Assembly (NCBI GenBank): GCA_004802705.1
Contig: SGPL01000198.1
Span: 1 to 54,347, forward strand
DNA length: 54,347 bases
Direction of reading: 5' to 3'
Source of the DNA: Bondarzewia mesenterica
Lineage: Eukaryota > Basidiomycota > Agaricomycetes > Russulales > Bondarzewiaceae
The translations under genes were made by a program, and so were the position numbers. The notes beneath the pieces are model-generated. The model saw only the letters and a list, made by a program, of their open reading frames with translations, was not told the origin of the DNA and made no database searches. This document shows positions 22,130 through 34,767 of the stretch, piece after piece (the first letter of the stretch is position 1; each line of letters opens with the position of its first letter).

Positions 22130-23090
22130 TCATTCGGGAATCGGAACCGGCACATCCATCTCATCGTCTATATTCAAACCTACTACAAACCTGCTCACGA
22201 AATTATACATCCCAACCGTGGCCGTAGCTTCCACCATTTGCTTGTCGGTGAGGAAGACACGCAGATTATCGTAGACTTTCTGTGGGATGCGCACCGCCTT
22301 GGTTGACCAGTCAGCGAAGTCGAGCGCCGCTGCGAGCGAAGGGGAGAGGGTTTCGTTGGATGCTTGTGCGTGTTCACCGGGTTCGTGAGCCAGTCCGACG
22401 AAGGGAGGTGCGAAGCGGATAGTTTGGAGTTGCGAGCTTGTTAGGCCGGCACCTCGTCCGACGGATTCATGTTGCAACCTAGATGTGGGTCAACGCGATG
22501 CTTGGAACCTTTTGTTCAACAGTTGACCGTGTATTGATACTTGCCATTGGTATGTCGCACTGTTGAGAACGGCGGAGCGTAAAATCTAGTGGACCAAGGT
22601 AACAAGTCATGTCACCTGGCGTGTCATATTCAACCGTTTCTCGGCTTACGAAGAGTTCTCGCATAGTCGCGGGGATGGTATTGTTGTCCCGAATAACGGA
22701 GGCGATGGCGTTCCAGCCCTGTGCGACCAGAGGCGCATTCAGCCTTGAACATAAATTGAGGTCAATTTGTCTCCTTTCGACTGCGTCGGAATGAACTTAC
22801 AAGACTCCGTCGAGGTCCAATAGAGTCCCATTCTCTCTGCGCGCACGAATGGCATCTGCAATCTGGATCGTCCGCAGGAATCAGCATACCAGAACTCGCA
22901 ATCAATCAAGAGTGAAATCTGTGAAGCCTACCGGATCTGTCCCTGGCGGGGGAAATACATACGGCACTCTCGCCGGCAAGCCGTCGTCACGCGTCTCGAA
23001 CGACGACAGAGTCGTCGATCGACCACTCACGAAGCCAAGCAAGCCCGTGAATATGATGAGAAATGCGTGGCAAGACAGGAATTGAGTCAT
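22130..23090 (-). CDS. Secreted carboxymuconolactone-decarboxylase/AhpD-like protein
   Basis: The start at 23090 gives a signal peptide MTQFLSCHAFLIIFTGLLGF followed by VSG, then LPARVPYVFPPPGTDP. Joining across short introns gives IADAIRARRENGTLLDLDGV, LNAPLVAQGWNAIASVIRDN, ATMRELFVSRE, LRSAVLNSATYQW, LQHESVGRGAGLTSSQL and, in the last exon, VYDNLRVFLTDKQMVEATAT then VGMYNFVSRFVVGLNIDD. This follows the fungal CMD-family order: substrate-cap region, RELxxLR-like helix, Y-W-QHE region, then xxVxVTATVxxYNxVSRF. The AhpD-type CxxC pair is absent, so peroxidase-type chemistry is unlikely. The family decarboxylates or lyses lactone-type substrates; the actual substrate is unknown. A decayed paralogue sits at 16690-17440. 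A secreted role in aromatic breakdown is only inference. Confidence 0.85.
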
Positions 23091-23919
23091 AGAGTCCAAT
23101 TGATGGGTCCGCGTTCCAATTCGTAGCACAAAGAAGGGAAGGGGTGCTGCGTTGAGAACATACGCTGCACATGGACCTTTTAAGCTGTATCAAAGGGTCC
23201 TGCAGAAAAGCACGTCATGTCGAAGCCCAACGCATGTCAATTATTGATTCTCCAATATTCCTATACGCCTAGTATCAGTCACACAGCGGAATCGAAGCAT
23301 CGCAGCGTGGGTGCTTGATTTCCAAGTACGCATCACTCACCGAGGGTGGATCAATCGAAGCGCAATGCGAGCACATTATGCAGAACAGACCACTCGCTGC
23401 CTTTCAGAAACACGGTAGACTTATTAATATGTGGGAGTAAGCACGCGCACGGGACAAGAAGCTGATGGCATATGACCTGGAAAAACTCCGACTGTGCGTG
23501 TGCGACGAAAGGCATTTTTACGAGTAAAGAACATCGTCTGGGTTGGTAGCAATCAGAGGACACGTCCAATTCGCAGACGAAACGTGATGACAGATACTTG
23601 ATCCAGCAGAATGAACACTCATAACATGATATGAACTTGAAGCCTATTGACTTCGATAAGCACGTCGGACTAGGAAACTTATGACGCTTCGGTAATAAGT
23701 CGGTGAATAGATGCTAGCAGAGAAAAGTGCGTACGTTTGTGGCAGGTCTTGCAACAGGACATCGTCCACACCGACCCAGTGTTGCGCGAAATCATCCTTT
23801 TCCCATAAAATGGCGATATGTGCCCCACCATACTAGCTACATGGCGTATGGGAAGAGGTGTCGGACTAGTCTCTGAACTCGGAACCACTTCCCGCCAACA
23901 GCGTCAACACCTGTTAGAT
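23091..23919. other. Intergenic region
   Basis: 829 nt between the 5' end of the decarboxylase-like gene and the 3' end of KTI12. It should hold the decarboxylase promoter and KTI12 3' UTR. Short open frames on the minus strand (23351-23569, 23679-23888) show no motif or splice context and are not called. Confidence 0.45.
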
Positions 23920-25090
23920 CTAAGGCTTCAAATTCTCTTCCAGATACGTTACAAACTTTTCTGCGACGCGCTCCTCGCTCCAGTCCACAGTGCCTTTTTC
24001 TACTGTCCCGAGGGTGATGGCCTTCTTGTGCACCGTCACGAACTGCCGTTTTAGGCGCTGCAACTCCGAAAGCGTGATGTTCCGTGAGGGGAGTGTGATG
24101 CGCGGGCGTGTTGTCGAGGTGAGGCTGAGCGTGACGGTACCGCCGAGCCCGCCAGAAGATGCTTGTTCGGCCATGATGGCGGAGACGGTGGATGCGGAGA
24201 TGTGTTCGAGAGTATGCAGGGCGTCGGTTGGCGCCTTTGAAACCTGTGCGAGTTGCGAGGTTTAAATTTGCGTGGCGTTAGAGAGGATGGGGAGGAAGCT
24301 GGAAATCGAGATGACGACGAACCGCTTGAGTTCCTGCGTTTGGGGGCTTGACGTTACCCTCCATCACGGCTTTCCAGATTTGATCCAGAGGGACATCGTC
24401 ATCCGACCATAAGACGGTGAATAGAGGAGAGTCCCATCGAACCATGGAGGAAGGTTCTTCAAATCGCTGGATCAAGTTGTCGAGTCTTCAATAAAAGCTT
24501 CGGTCAATACCAGCTTACGCATAATGAATCACTAAAAACGCACTCACGTCTCTGAGTTATAAGCCTTTACACCCTCGCGCTCCTCGTTCCATTGCTTGCA
24601 AGATTCGGGAGTCGCGACTACGTAGACCTACTTCAAATTTAATGAACTTCCCGCGCAGCAGAAATGAAAGAGGGTGTGACGCACAGTGCACACACGAAGT
24701 TTTAGTTCTCTTGCCGCGCAATACATCTGATATCGAAATCCTTTTATGTAGTTCATCCCATCCAGGATCAGGATCGTTCCCTGACCCATCTGACGCTGCA
24801 TCGCCGTAAAGAGTGCGCCTCGGGCTGATTTCTCAGATCGACTGTCTGTCACAACACATCCATCCAATATCCAGTAAGCGCGATCAGCAGGTTGAAAGCG
24901 GGTCCCAGAGTAACGCACCATCGTATGAACTCCTGTCTACATTGAGCACGTCGTCAGAAAGTACGACGACCTTGAGACTTGGGCCCTCGTAAGACGGATC
25001 TTTAAGGCGTTCTTCGAGGCCTGCTTTGACCTGGTCGGCACGCTTCGTTTTCCCAGAACATGGATAGCCCGAAATTGTGATCAGTGCCAT
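23920..25090 (-). CDS. KTI12: Kti12, Elongator-associated P-loop kinase
   Basis: Kti12 acts with the Elongator complex in wobble-uridine modification of tRNA. The start at 25090 reads MALITISGYPCSGKTKRADQ, with the P-loop at residues 8-15 (GYPCSGKT); an ATG three codons upstream is possible. Then VVVLSDDVLNVDRSSYDG, SARGALFTAMQRQMGQGTIL, ILDGMNYIKGFRYQMYCAAR (the family's Walker-B-like block) and, after a splice, ESCKQWNEEREGVKAYNSET, LIQRFEEPSSMVRWDSPLFT and IWKAVMEGNVKPPNAGTQA. An intron near 24262-24340 joins to VSKAPTDALHTLEHISASTV. The C-terminal helical part LSELQRLKRQFVTVHKKAIT ends LEENLKP. Its length, near 300 residues, fits the family. No breaks seen. Confidence 0.93.
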
Positions 25091-26586
25091 GGGCTGCAAG
25101 GCTGAGGCCTATGAGGATGCAATGCGATCAAGGCTCCTGAGATTCTGAAGGTTTGCAATTTGGTAGTGAATAACTATCCTATGTAGCAAGCAACAGCCTG
25201 AATGTCGTTCTCGGAGTCCGGGCCGGGAAGCACTCGGATAGGGAAAGGCACGAAAGCAGGCCAGCGAACTCTAGCGAACTTCGCCAGGAACGCAGATTCA
25301 ACTCCATGCAGATGACAAGATCTCGAAGCTCTCGTCAGGGCGTCGATGATGATATTATGGTCTGCTGAAAATAAATAAAATAAAAATATATAATCGTCAA
25401 CAAATCGTCAATCCACAAAAGATGAAAATCTATATAAAGTACGGTTGCGTTGAGAATGGGAAATGACGGGCACAAGTCTGTACAAATAGTAGATGGCGTC
25501 AAGCCACGCACAAGTAGTCCCGGTCCAGGACGTAACTGTCAATCTAGGGTGACTGCGAGCGGGGTGATTTAGAGCTCATTGTACCGTAAAAAAAACCCCC
25601 ACCTGTAGATACTAACGGCTGCAGCTAGCTTGAGGGGGTAAAGATAGACGTCGAGAGTGCTTCCAGTCACCCACCAGCGCCGGCGTGCTTAATCTGCGGG
25701 TTGCATCCGGGTATATTGCGCAGCCTAGAAACCAACACGTTGTAGGGTGCGAGGAAATAAACATACGGCGCCATAGGAAAGGGGGTTGGAGATGAACTCG
25801 TGCGGTTCAATAAGAGGGAGGTAGATTTGAACGCCTTGTCCTCCAACCAGCAAGAACAATGGTTTGCACGATTTCCGAGAAACTTGCTGGTAAAATCCTT
25901 GTCACAAGCAATTGCTTCGAACGTCCGGACCCAATATCAGTCGACTACTGTGATTCTAACGTACGTATGTAGGACTCGGAGAGATCGAATCGCAGTCAAT
26001 ACTACCGGAAGTGCCGGAGTTATGGGTCCAAAAAATATGCGCAGCAGTACATACTTTGCATCAGTGCCAGATGGGCATTTCGGAAGTGACGCCAGTGTCA
26101 GAGCTTGTATGGTTGGTCGAGGAGAACTAGCAGCGACCAGGACAGAACGAAAGGGCTGAAATTGAAACGCTGAGGCTATAAAGCAAGGGCTGAAAACCTT
26201 TTAGTAATTGTCTGCTTAGGAGGGTTTCGAGGGTTTGATCCAAGTTTTGGCCGGAACCAGGAGCGGTACCGACGCCCGCGTGACATTCGCGTGACGGACG
26301 CGGCGGGGGATCATATTTCGTTGCCAACCTTCTCTCTTACCAACGTCCCCTCCAACATCCCCCGGCCATCCCGCCACGTCGCCGACGTCCTTCCGCCCCC
26401 CTCTTACTCTCTTCCTCTCTATCTATTCTGCGCGGATACACACCTGTTGATTACATTACTAGCTCAACAGCACCCCTGGCAGGACTGGCTCTTCCAGCGC
26501 GACCAATCGTCATCTCGTGCCCTTATCATCCGACTTCATTTGACATCTTGGAACATCTGGCTTCTTAGACTAGCGCACGGGGTATT
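25091..26586. other. Long intergenic region upstream of the LIM-RhoGAP gene
   Basis: About 1.5 kb between two divergent genes, KTI12 and the LIM-RhoGAP gene. Holds an AT-rich patch at 25370-25440 (AATAAATAAAATAAAAATATATAA) and a pyrimidine-rich stretch next to the LIM-RhoGAP start. An open frame at 25800-26159 has no recognisable content. No gene called. Confidence 0.5.
26325..26440 (+). promoter_or_regulatory. CT-rich promoter or leader tract of the LIM-RhoGAP gene
   Basis: A strongly pyrimidine-biased stretch about 150-260 nt upstream of the start codon at 26587, including CCCCCCTCTTACTCTCTTCC. CT-rich tracts just upstream of transcription starts are common in filamentous fungi. The role is inferred from position and composition. 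Confidence 0.45.
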
Positions 26587-29500
26587 ATGTTGGCCGCGCT
26601 TCCCAGTTCGTCGTATAGCGGTTCGGGCAAACCCAGCGCGGCTTTGCATGACCCCAGTGCAGCTGCGGATAATAAACTTTGTCCTGGATGTCAGCTTTCG
26701 GTCCTGAACGACAACGGTGGGGTGGTTATAGCGTTCGGGTGAGCTGCCAGACTCATGTGTCCATTTTCCGGTCGCCGAACTCACTGTATGCTAACCTTTC
26801 TTCGCTGATCCGCCTCTGCACTCGTCCTGTAGTCAATCCTTCTTTCACGTCGAGTGCTTCAAATGCGCGAAATGTCGTAACAAAGTCACAGCCGATACCA
26901 ATCTACTGCTTCTCTCTGATGGACAACCGATATGCTCCAATTGTTCGTATAGCTGCAGTGTCTGCCATCAACCTATCCTGGACGAGGCCATCATGACCGG
27001 AGACGATAGCTATCATGCCCACTGCTTCAAGTGCAAGGCCTGTCACAATCGCATTGACGAACTCATGTTCGCCAAGACGAGTAATGGTATCTACTGCATG
27101 AATTGTCATTACGAGAGGCTTGAACGGAGCAGGCGTCACGCTGAGAAGCAGAAGGAACGATCTGGAGGGAGTGGTTCTAGCAAGTCTCGAGATCGAGCCG
27201 CGAGGGAGATTCTGAAGGACAGTGGGGTACGCTCGTTTTGGTTTTGCTCAAGGAATGCTTGTTCTAACCTCAGTTCGTTGTCAGACTGGTTCCCCTGCCC
27301 TTGCTAGAACGCCCTCGACAGCGCACACATCGACGTCGGCTACCACGTCTTCGCCCCCATCTCAGGATGTCCATTCTCATTCGTCTCCGTACAGGGCCGC
27401 GACGCTACCTTATAGTCTCCCTGCTAACCCGCCTTCTTCAGGCTCTCCGAGACGTCAATCTATGCAATCTGTAAGTAGTGGTCGGCAAAAGAACGATCAC
27501 GTCCCATCTGTCTCTCCAACACATCCTGAATTCCAGAACGGACATACCGCTCCTTCATCCCTATCGCCTTCCGTGACTGTTGCTCCACCACCGTCGAAGA
27601 ACAGCTCAGATAGCCGTTCATCCCCACACTATCCTTCGTCGCCGTTAATCGTTAGCCCCCCGGAGGAAATCGACATCGAGACATCATCCTCGCTCGACTA
27701 TTACCTCCGTTCATCGGAAGAGCCCACAAACGAAAAGTTATTGGTTCCTTCGACAAATCACAATTCTTTACAGCGCCGTAAGAGTTACGATGATGGCGTG
27801 AGGCCGTTGAACCATCTCTTCCAAAGACCTGTGACTGCGGACGGCGATAGTGGGGTTCCTGGACTGAATGTTCCTAACAAGGGGCTTAACAACCGTTCGA
27901 AGCGTCAGTCCATCAACCCCGGGATGACCTTCCATCTGGATACTTTCATGGCCGACACATCGAAGTCGCGAGGATCTCCCGACTCCTTAGTATCCGTTGG
28001 GCGATCTTCACCCATGAACGGTCGTGAATCTCCGCATCGTGCATCGTCTCCATTACGAGAGCATCCCCCAGACGATCGTGGCGGACAGTACCAAACTGCC
28101 CATGTCCCGCCATCAGACAACACCGCCCCTCTTTCGCCCTCTCTCCTCCGAGCATGTGCTGGGTCGTCGAGCATATATCTACCTGAACACCCCAAGCCTT
28201 TGAACCGCCTTGAGCCCACTCGGCCTCCCTTGCGTCAGAACAACACTCTTGACCGTGTTCCACCACGAAATCATAGTTTGACGGCTAATATTCCTCAGGA
28301 TTCAGAGCAGCCTGCCGCTCGACCGAGCCCTGCTCTTAGTTTACCTGGTGGCTTACGACCGCAGAGGTCATTCGACGAGCGCTCCACACGGCCGAGTGTG
28401 ACCCTTAACGATCGACGTGCAATATTCTCGTCGCTCAGTATTGACGTTGAGAAATCTCGTGGTGGAGCAGGGAATCGTTCTCGCCCGACTTCTCCCGCTC
28501 ACAAAGTCGATGTGCCGCACGGTATCGAGAGTGGTACGGATACTGAGGCTGAAGGGGAAAGCGAGAAGCATAGCGCGGACGTTAGCGAGGATGACGCGCC
28601 GCCTTTACCGCCACCCAAGGAGATCAAGTCGCATGCACGGCCTGAACACCTCCAGCTTGATTCTGACGACTTAATGCGAGCTGACGGTGCAGACGTGTCG
28701 AGGGTCGGCAGTGCTGCGGTGTCGGATGAGTCGGAAGAGTCCTCCCCAGTCGAGCGGATATCCCATTCGACGTTCATTGCACCTGCACTGCCGCCTATCC
28801 GCTTTTCAATGGGTGGCGGTGGTTTTTCTGACTTGCTGCAGTCCGTCAACGCCCATGAGTCGCTGAAGTCTCTCGAGCGTCTTGCCCAGCTTAGCGAGGA
28901 CACCATTGCGCGCTTGGATAGCGTGGATACCCCTCCAGCGGCCATGACGCCCCCGCCGACGGCTAATACGGAGTGGAAGTCTACGCCCACTAGCGATACC
29001 ACCTTCACGCTTACAAGTGGTCAATCCGGGCTATTGGATGATGCTTCGGAGATTACAATCGAGGCTTCATCAGCACCAAGCAGCAGTTTCCACACTGAGT
29101 CTGGTAGTGATGGGCATCGCGCCTCGGTTTCCTCCAAATCATCGCTATCCCCTATCGAGTCATTCAATAAATCAAGTTGGACACAGCCGATCTCTCGACA
29201 ACCAAGCTCGGCAGGTAGCCTTCCATCAGCGAAGCGTCCTAAAGCCAATTTTCCTTCTTCGGGCGGGCGCTCGTCATCGGATCTTGGTCACGATGTGCGT
29301 GGCGCCACATCCTCGCCTCCCGCACAGCGTCAGCGGTTCGACTCGAATGCCTCGTTCAGCCAGGATACCAACGTGAGCTACGAGTCGAGCGCAGCGCGGA
29401 TCACAGTCACGGCGCCGGGCTCCTCGGTTGCTAGGCCGCTCAAATACGATGCGACCGACTTGGTGACCCGCAGGCTGCATGAGGCGCTGCATGAGGCATC

Positions 29501-31703
29501 GAAGCGTGGGGCGATGCATGTGAACTTGGACAAGGAATTCATCCAGGCCATCCTCATGCTTGTCGAACAGCGCAAGGTCGAGAATGCGGAGATGAAGGGA
29601 AAGCTAGATGGAATGAAGGTGAGTGCGAAGGCATCTTTGCCTTTACCGGTCTTATGTTACGCTGGAGAATGGCATGGAGCTAATTTTTGAGTTTTGTAAC
29701 CAGAGAGCGAGCCAGCAGTATATGGATGGATTGACCGTCGCGCACGGCGAGTACGATCGGGAATTAAACGCAAGGAGAGATGCAGAAGCGGAGGTCACGC
29801 GGCTGCGGGTGCTTCTTTCTGGCCAAGCAGCGCGCATCACTGCCATGTCCAGCGAGAGCCGGAAGGGTGAGCTTCACAAGCAGATGAATCAGGAGCTCAG
29901 CGACAACCTCAGCGATTTGGAACGCGATGTGTCCAAGCTCAGGGTGGAGCGAGATGTGACGCTCGCAGAAGTGGAAGAGCTTGTGTCGTCAAAGAGGTGA
30001 GCAGTTCTGTTGTCCCATGCTTGAATCGTTCTTATATCGAGTTCAATTTAAAAGCTCTCCAAATTTTGGCGACGGCAGCAATGCTATGAGCCGGTCGCTC
30101 ACAATGCGCTTCGATAACCTCAAAACTCAGTACCAGCGCGAGCTCGTCCCTCTGACCGAGGAGCGGGAGGCACTCTTGCGGGAGGTCGCGGAGCTTAAAG
30201 CCGCTAGAGACGTCTTCCTCGAGGAGACCACGATGCTCAATGCCCGCAACGAGGAATTGGCACATTTGAACGCCATATATGCGCGACGAACCGAGGCGTT
30301 GATAGCCGAGAGCGTTGAGTCCGAGAAGCGAAGCGATTCCTTCGACAGGCAGAGGCCGGCGGTAGCTACCATTGAGCCGTCGACGACGGTTTCGACAAGC
30401 GTTTCTGCCGGGACTGACGAAAGCATTGATTCGACGAAGTACGTCAAGGTTTCGAAGGCCGAGGTCGAGGCGCCCCCGACATTGCGCGGCAAACTTCGGT
30501 GGCCTGGGAGACTCATCAAGGAGACGACTCCCGCTGCGGCCGTGTCTACGCCTGACAATAATGAAGGGGCCGCGCGCTCTAAACATGTTTTCCAGCAGAT
30601 CAGTCTTCTGCGCTTCACGCGGTGTGATCACTGTGGGGATAAGCTGTGGGGTTCTCTCGTTCGCTGTTCAGGTAAGTGAATATCCGCTTTTCCGCGATGA
30701 AGTTCACTGAAGGCCTTTTCCCTTAGCGTGTAGTGTGTCAGTCCATCCCCGTTGCGTGAATCATGTGCATTCGGCTTGTACGCCACAGGCTCGACGGGAG
30801 GAGTCGGCATCTGCTGCTCCCTTGCGTGCGTTTGATCTTGATTTCACAGATGCAGAAGCAAGAATTCTGATTGCTTCTTTCACTAGCTCCATCTATGTTT
30901 GGTCGTGAACTCATCGAGCAGGTACGGGCGGATTCGAAGGGCGCCGATCGGATGGTCCCCGTTGTCGTCGAGAAGTGCATCGACGCCGTCGAAAACTCAG
31001 GTACGGTTGATCTTCCGAGCTTCTTCCCGATCTCATTTCCCCGACATTCTAATTTCGATCATCTCAGCATTGGAGTATGAAGGCATCTACCGCAAGACGG
31101 GTGGATCTGGGCAATCCAAGATCATCACTCAGCTATTTGAGCGTGGAGACTACGCGGCCTTTGACCTCCGAGACCAGGACAAGTTCAACGATATCTGTAG
31201 CATCACCTCCGTCCTCAAGACGTACTTCCGATCGTTACCTAACCCACTACTGACTTATGTCTTGCACGATGAGTTCATGAATGCCTCGACCATTCGGGAA
31301 CCTTCTCTCAAGAGCGCCAAGTATGCTGACTTGGTGTCGCAATTGCCAACGGAACATTACTATACGGTTCGTCTGCTCGTGCTGCATTTGCATCGGTGAG
31401 TAACATCCACGTCGCCCGCACATTGGAGCGAAGCTGAGAACCTTAATGTGCTATGTATTTAGGATATATCTCCGCAGTGACGTGAATCTGATGACAGCGC
31501 GCAACTTGGGTGTTGTTTTCGGACGTGAGTTTTCTTTGTTACTGTGCTGCGTTCGTGATTCGCTGACATTTATGACAGCAACATTAATGCGATCGCGCGA
31601 CCCCGGCGCCGAGTTCAGCGACATGGCAGGCAAGGCCCTCTCCGTTGAATGGCTCGTCGAGCACGCACCCGAAATCTTCCCTCCACTGTCTAATGAACAC
31701 TGA
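26587..31703 (+). CDS. LIM-C1-RhoGAP protein (Rga1/Rga2 type)
   Basis: GTPase-activating protein for Rho/Cdc42-type GTPases in cell polarity. Exon 1 is 26587-26738 (MLAALPSSSYSGSGKP). LIM1 is CPGCQLSVLNDNG, FFHVECFKCAKCRNKV, ICSNC (26670-26945). LIM2 is CSVCHQPILDEAIM, YHAHCFKCKACHNRIDE, YCMNCHYERLE (26950-27120). A Ser/Pro-rich, probably disordered region of about 800 residues is coded in one large exon (about 27283-29618). Then a coiled coil, RLHEALHEASKR and later LTEEREALLREVAELKAAR. A C1-type zinc domain follows: ISLLRFTRCDHCGDKLWGSL plus VHPRCVNHVHSACTPQ (30600-30790). The RhoGAP domain starts MFGRELIEQVRADSKG, with the arginine finger in GIYRKTGGSGQSK (about 31080-31110), SVLKTYFRSLPNPLLTYVL, and NLMTARNLGVVFG then PTLMRSRDP. 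Stop at 31703. Confidence 0.95.
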
Positions 31704-32634
31704 TCTTATCGCCACTCTACACACTTTGTCTTCTCTTGTTTTCTTATTACGTTCATTCTACGCGTCATCCCAACCCCGCCCGGATTCCCCTACAAATTCT
31801 TTTACCCAGTTTGTTGGGCGCACGCATGACGGACTGCATTCTGCTCTTATTCGATCATCGTGTTGCCGAGGTTGATAGCCTTCTGCGTTTCTTCATTGAT
31901 ATACATTTATTCACCGCGTTTCCAAGTACATACCCCTGGGGCTCGCTGCCGTCGAATATCGCTTGGATATAGAACGACTGTTCTTGATTTTCGACTCTCA
32001 TTCGTTCGACCTACATCTCTTCTTCGATTTTTCGATCTTTATTCTCTCTTCTCTTCACTGGTGGCATAGGCGTCTTCGTTCATCTATATATCTATATTCC
32101 CCTTTGGCATATGCCGCTTAACATGATTATCCCCTTTCTTCCCTCACGCCTCTCTCACGTCCCTTCACTCTTCCTCACGCTCGTCTGCGATCGCGCGCAC
32201 ACGCTCTCTTTCTTTTTGTCTCCTTTCATATCCCCTTGTGTTTTTGATCCTTCCAACTCGTCATTCTGGATGTGTACCTTATCTTATTACTCGGGATTAT
32301 TGCACAAAGAATGGAATAATCATGGCACGTAAATTGACTGCGGCGTACGCATCCGCCTGGTGTGATTGCATTGCATATGTCCAAGCGGACTGTGAGTAGA
32401 TCGGGATTTCTATATGGGTTTCCGGTTTGGCAAGAGTACATATGTAGATGACTGACACATGAGAAGAAAATGTGAAAACAAGACAAGATAACGAAGCGCA
32501 GGGGAAACAACGTAGTACATAAAGACAATGTCCGATAAAAGAATGCGAAATGCACAGAGCGACAGCAGAAAAGAGAGCAGTAACCAATACAGCCGACATG
32601 ATAGATACGAACATACGCGGGTCAACACAATTGA
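31704..32634. other. Convergent intergenic region
   Basis: 931 nt between the stops of the LIM-RhoGAP gene and the BTB gene. T- and CT-rich on the plus strand (e.g. 32000-32230), consistent with long 3' UTRs. Open frames here have no motif. Confidence 0.5.
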
Positions 32635-34613
32635 TCACGGCGCATCGCGATCGCGATGACGCGTGCTCCGCGGCGCGGGGTTCTCTGGCTTGAGGGAGCA
32701 ATACAAGAAATGGCGACGAGGGCCCGTCGCGCTCGCGACACCGGCGACAGCTGCAACGCGCGCGCCTAGTGGGGCGGTGTCTGTGCCGCTGCCNCGCACG
32801 CCGAGGGAGAACATGCGGTCGAAGACTATAGGGGCGGTCAGACCTCGTTTGACAGGAGCGGACGTAGACGTACGGGTGGCGATGAAGGCCTTGGCGGTCA
32901 TCTGGCAGGCGAGATGTGAGAGGGCGAGCGGGGGACTAATGCCCTCGAGCGTGCGGAGGTAGCGGAAGACCATGGAAGGTTGACAGGGCCCGAAGCGAAA
33001 GACGGCCTGGTAGGCTTGTCGCCATTTCTCTTCGAGCACCCGCGCGCAGTTGGCGGGGTCTGGGCACGAGGTGCACTGGGACGTTAGTAGAATTGAGTGA
33101 ATATAACGTGTGTGAGGGGGAGGGATGGTGCACGCACGCATTCGTATTCTTTGGCAATTTGGATGAGGCCCAGTTTGATGACGCGCTCGAGGAACCATGT
33201 TCGGCTGTTGGGAAATGAGATGGTCTTTGGAAGGAAGTTGAGGTGTGTGATGACCAACGGACCGTTTTTCGAGTTTGAGGAGCGTGTCGCTGCTCAGCGT
33301 GATCAACTCTTGCTCCGGCCAGCCGCCGGGATTGTCGAGGACGAAGCGCGAGCTCTCGCGATAGAGCTCTTCTTCTTCGAAGAGCTCCGCGATACGCATG
33401 GCTTTGATAGGACGGCCTGCTGCGTGCGAAAGCAAGAAAGTAAGGCATTTTCTCTGGAGAGAGGGGACGCAGAGCTTGTGTGCGATGTTCATGAGCCCTT
33501 CAACGTTGTTCCAGGTGATGGTGTAGTCCATGCTGTCAGTACGGAAGTCAATATCCTCCCGCAAACAGTGCAAAGACAGAAAAGGCTACCCAGGATATAC
33601 AAACCGCAGGAAGTCGTGGAAAGTGCTCGCCTATTCCTGGAGTCAATGATGGGATGAACACAACACGTGAGACGTAGCATACCTTCTCTTCCTTGAGGAC
33701 AATCACAGCATCGGGCCCATTTACCTTTTGGCGACGTCGAACGGCCGCTTCTGTGGACCCCTTCTTCCAGGACAAACGGACGGTATCCCCTCCCTTCGCC
33801 TTAGGCTTACCTTTCTCGCCCGCAGCACTTGGGGCAGTACTCTCCTCCATCTTCGCGCTGCTCCCTTGCAGTTTGTCCAAACTCTCCTTCCTCGCTGTTT
33901 CCTTCTCCTCCGGTTTAACGTCGACGTCTTTCTTCACGCTCGTTTTCTTCTTCTCCTTCTTGCCCTCCTTTATCGTTGCGTCCTCTTTCCTGGTCAAACC
34001 CGCCTGGGACGAATCGCTCACCTCCGCCTCGCTTGAGTCTTCGAAATCGATGTCCAGCTCCTCGGGGTCGCCGTCGGGATCCATGGGCGCGAACGTCATT
34101 TCGGTAGGCACATCGGACCGTCTCTTTCCACCTGGGATGACCGGTGGCTGGGAGATGGTAATGACGGAGGACATGGACGCCGGCCGTCCCGTCTCCGCCC
34201 AGTCCCCGCTGAGCGCAGCTTGGAAGAACGGCGAGGCAAAGTACAAAACCTCCTTATGCGCCCTACACCAACCAACAGACCACGATCACAACGTCACGTC
34301 CGATGACAATATCGAGATGAGGACCGACCAGAATGTAGTGCTCTCAACGACGATCTTCACGGTTCCAGGGAACTCGTGGCGCTTCGTGAAGGTCTGATCA
34401 ACGTCGATGGGATCCTCGGTGTCGTCAATGCTGAGCTCGGAGATGAGGTCGTCAGTCTCGCAGCCCTCGAGAAACCATGGGGGGGGAGCCCGTGGATCTG
34501 AAGATGCCCGCCGCAGCCGCGTGAGTTTCGGTCGGCGAGCTGAGGGAGGCGGAAGGGTTATGAGTGCCTCGTGAATTTCGGGCAATGAGGATATGTGACG
34601 GGTTGGTCATCAT
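32635..34613 (-). CDS. BTB/POZ domain protein with charged insert
   Basis: The BTB core reads TVKIVVESTTFW, then after an intron AHKEVLYFASPFFQAALSGD, the hallmark HKxxLxxxSPFF pattern. It is then interrupted by about 110 residues of low-complexity charged sequence (KEGKKEKKKTSVKKDVDV, KPEEKETARKESLDKLQG) before BTB-like sequence resumes (VNGPDAVIVLKEEK, STFHDFLRFVYPG). A helical, BACK-like part follows: VEGLMNIAHKLCVPSLQRKC and RPIKAMRIAELFEEEELYRE. A Cys element (CCTSCPDPANC) and a C-terminus with one N (32794) close it. The last codons are at 32635. The downstream frame is clear to about 34585, but no ATG lies in it; ATGs at 34613/34610 are one frame off, so a one-base error near 34590 or a hidden exon is likely. 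Probably a Cullin-3 adaptor or other protein-binding role; partner unknown. Confidence 0.82.
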
Positions 34614-34767
34614 GGCAATGCCCTGCGCGTTGAGTGTTCGGCGTTCAGTACTTGAATATTTGAGTAGCTTTGAGTACTGAGAACTTGGGTGTCGGAGGAG
34701 GGGCGCGAATGCGCCATGTTATAGAATAAATGAATATTTCAATTGAATTAAATCAAGTTTTTGCAAT

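Noticed and set aside
30000..31000. Separate C1 and RhoGAP genes
   Set aside because: Coiled-coil, C1 and RhoGAP parts join by short canonical introns in one frame, matching the known LIM-RhoGAP architecture.
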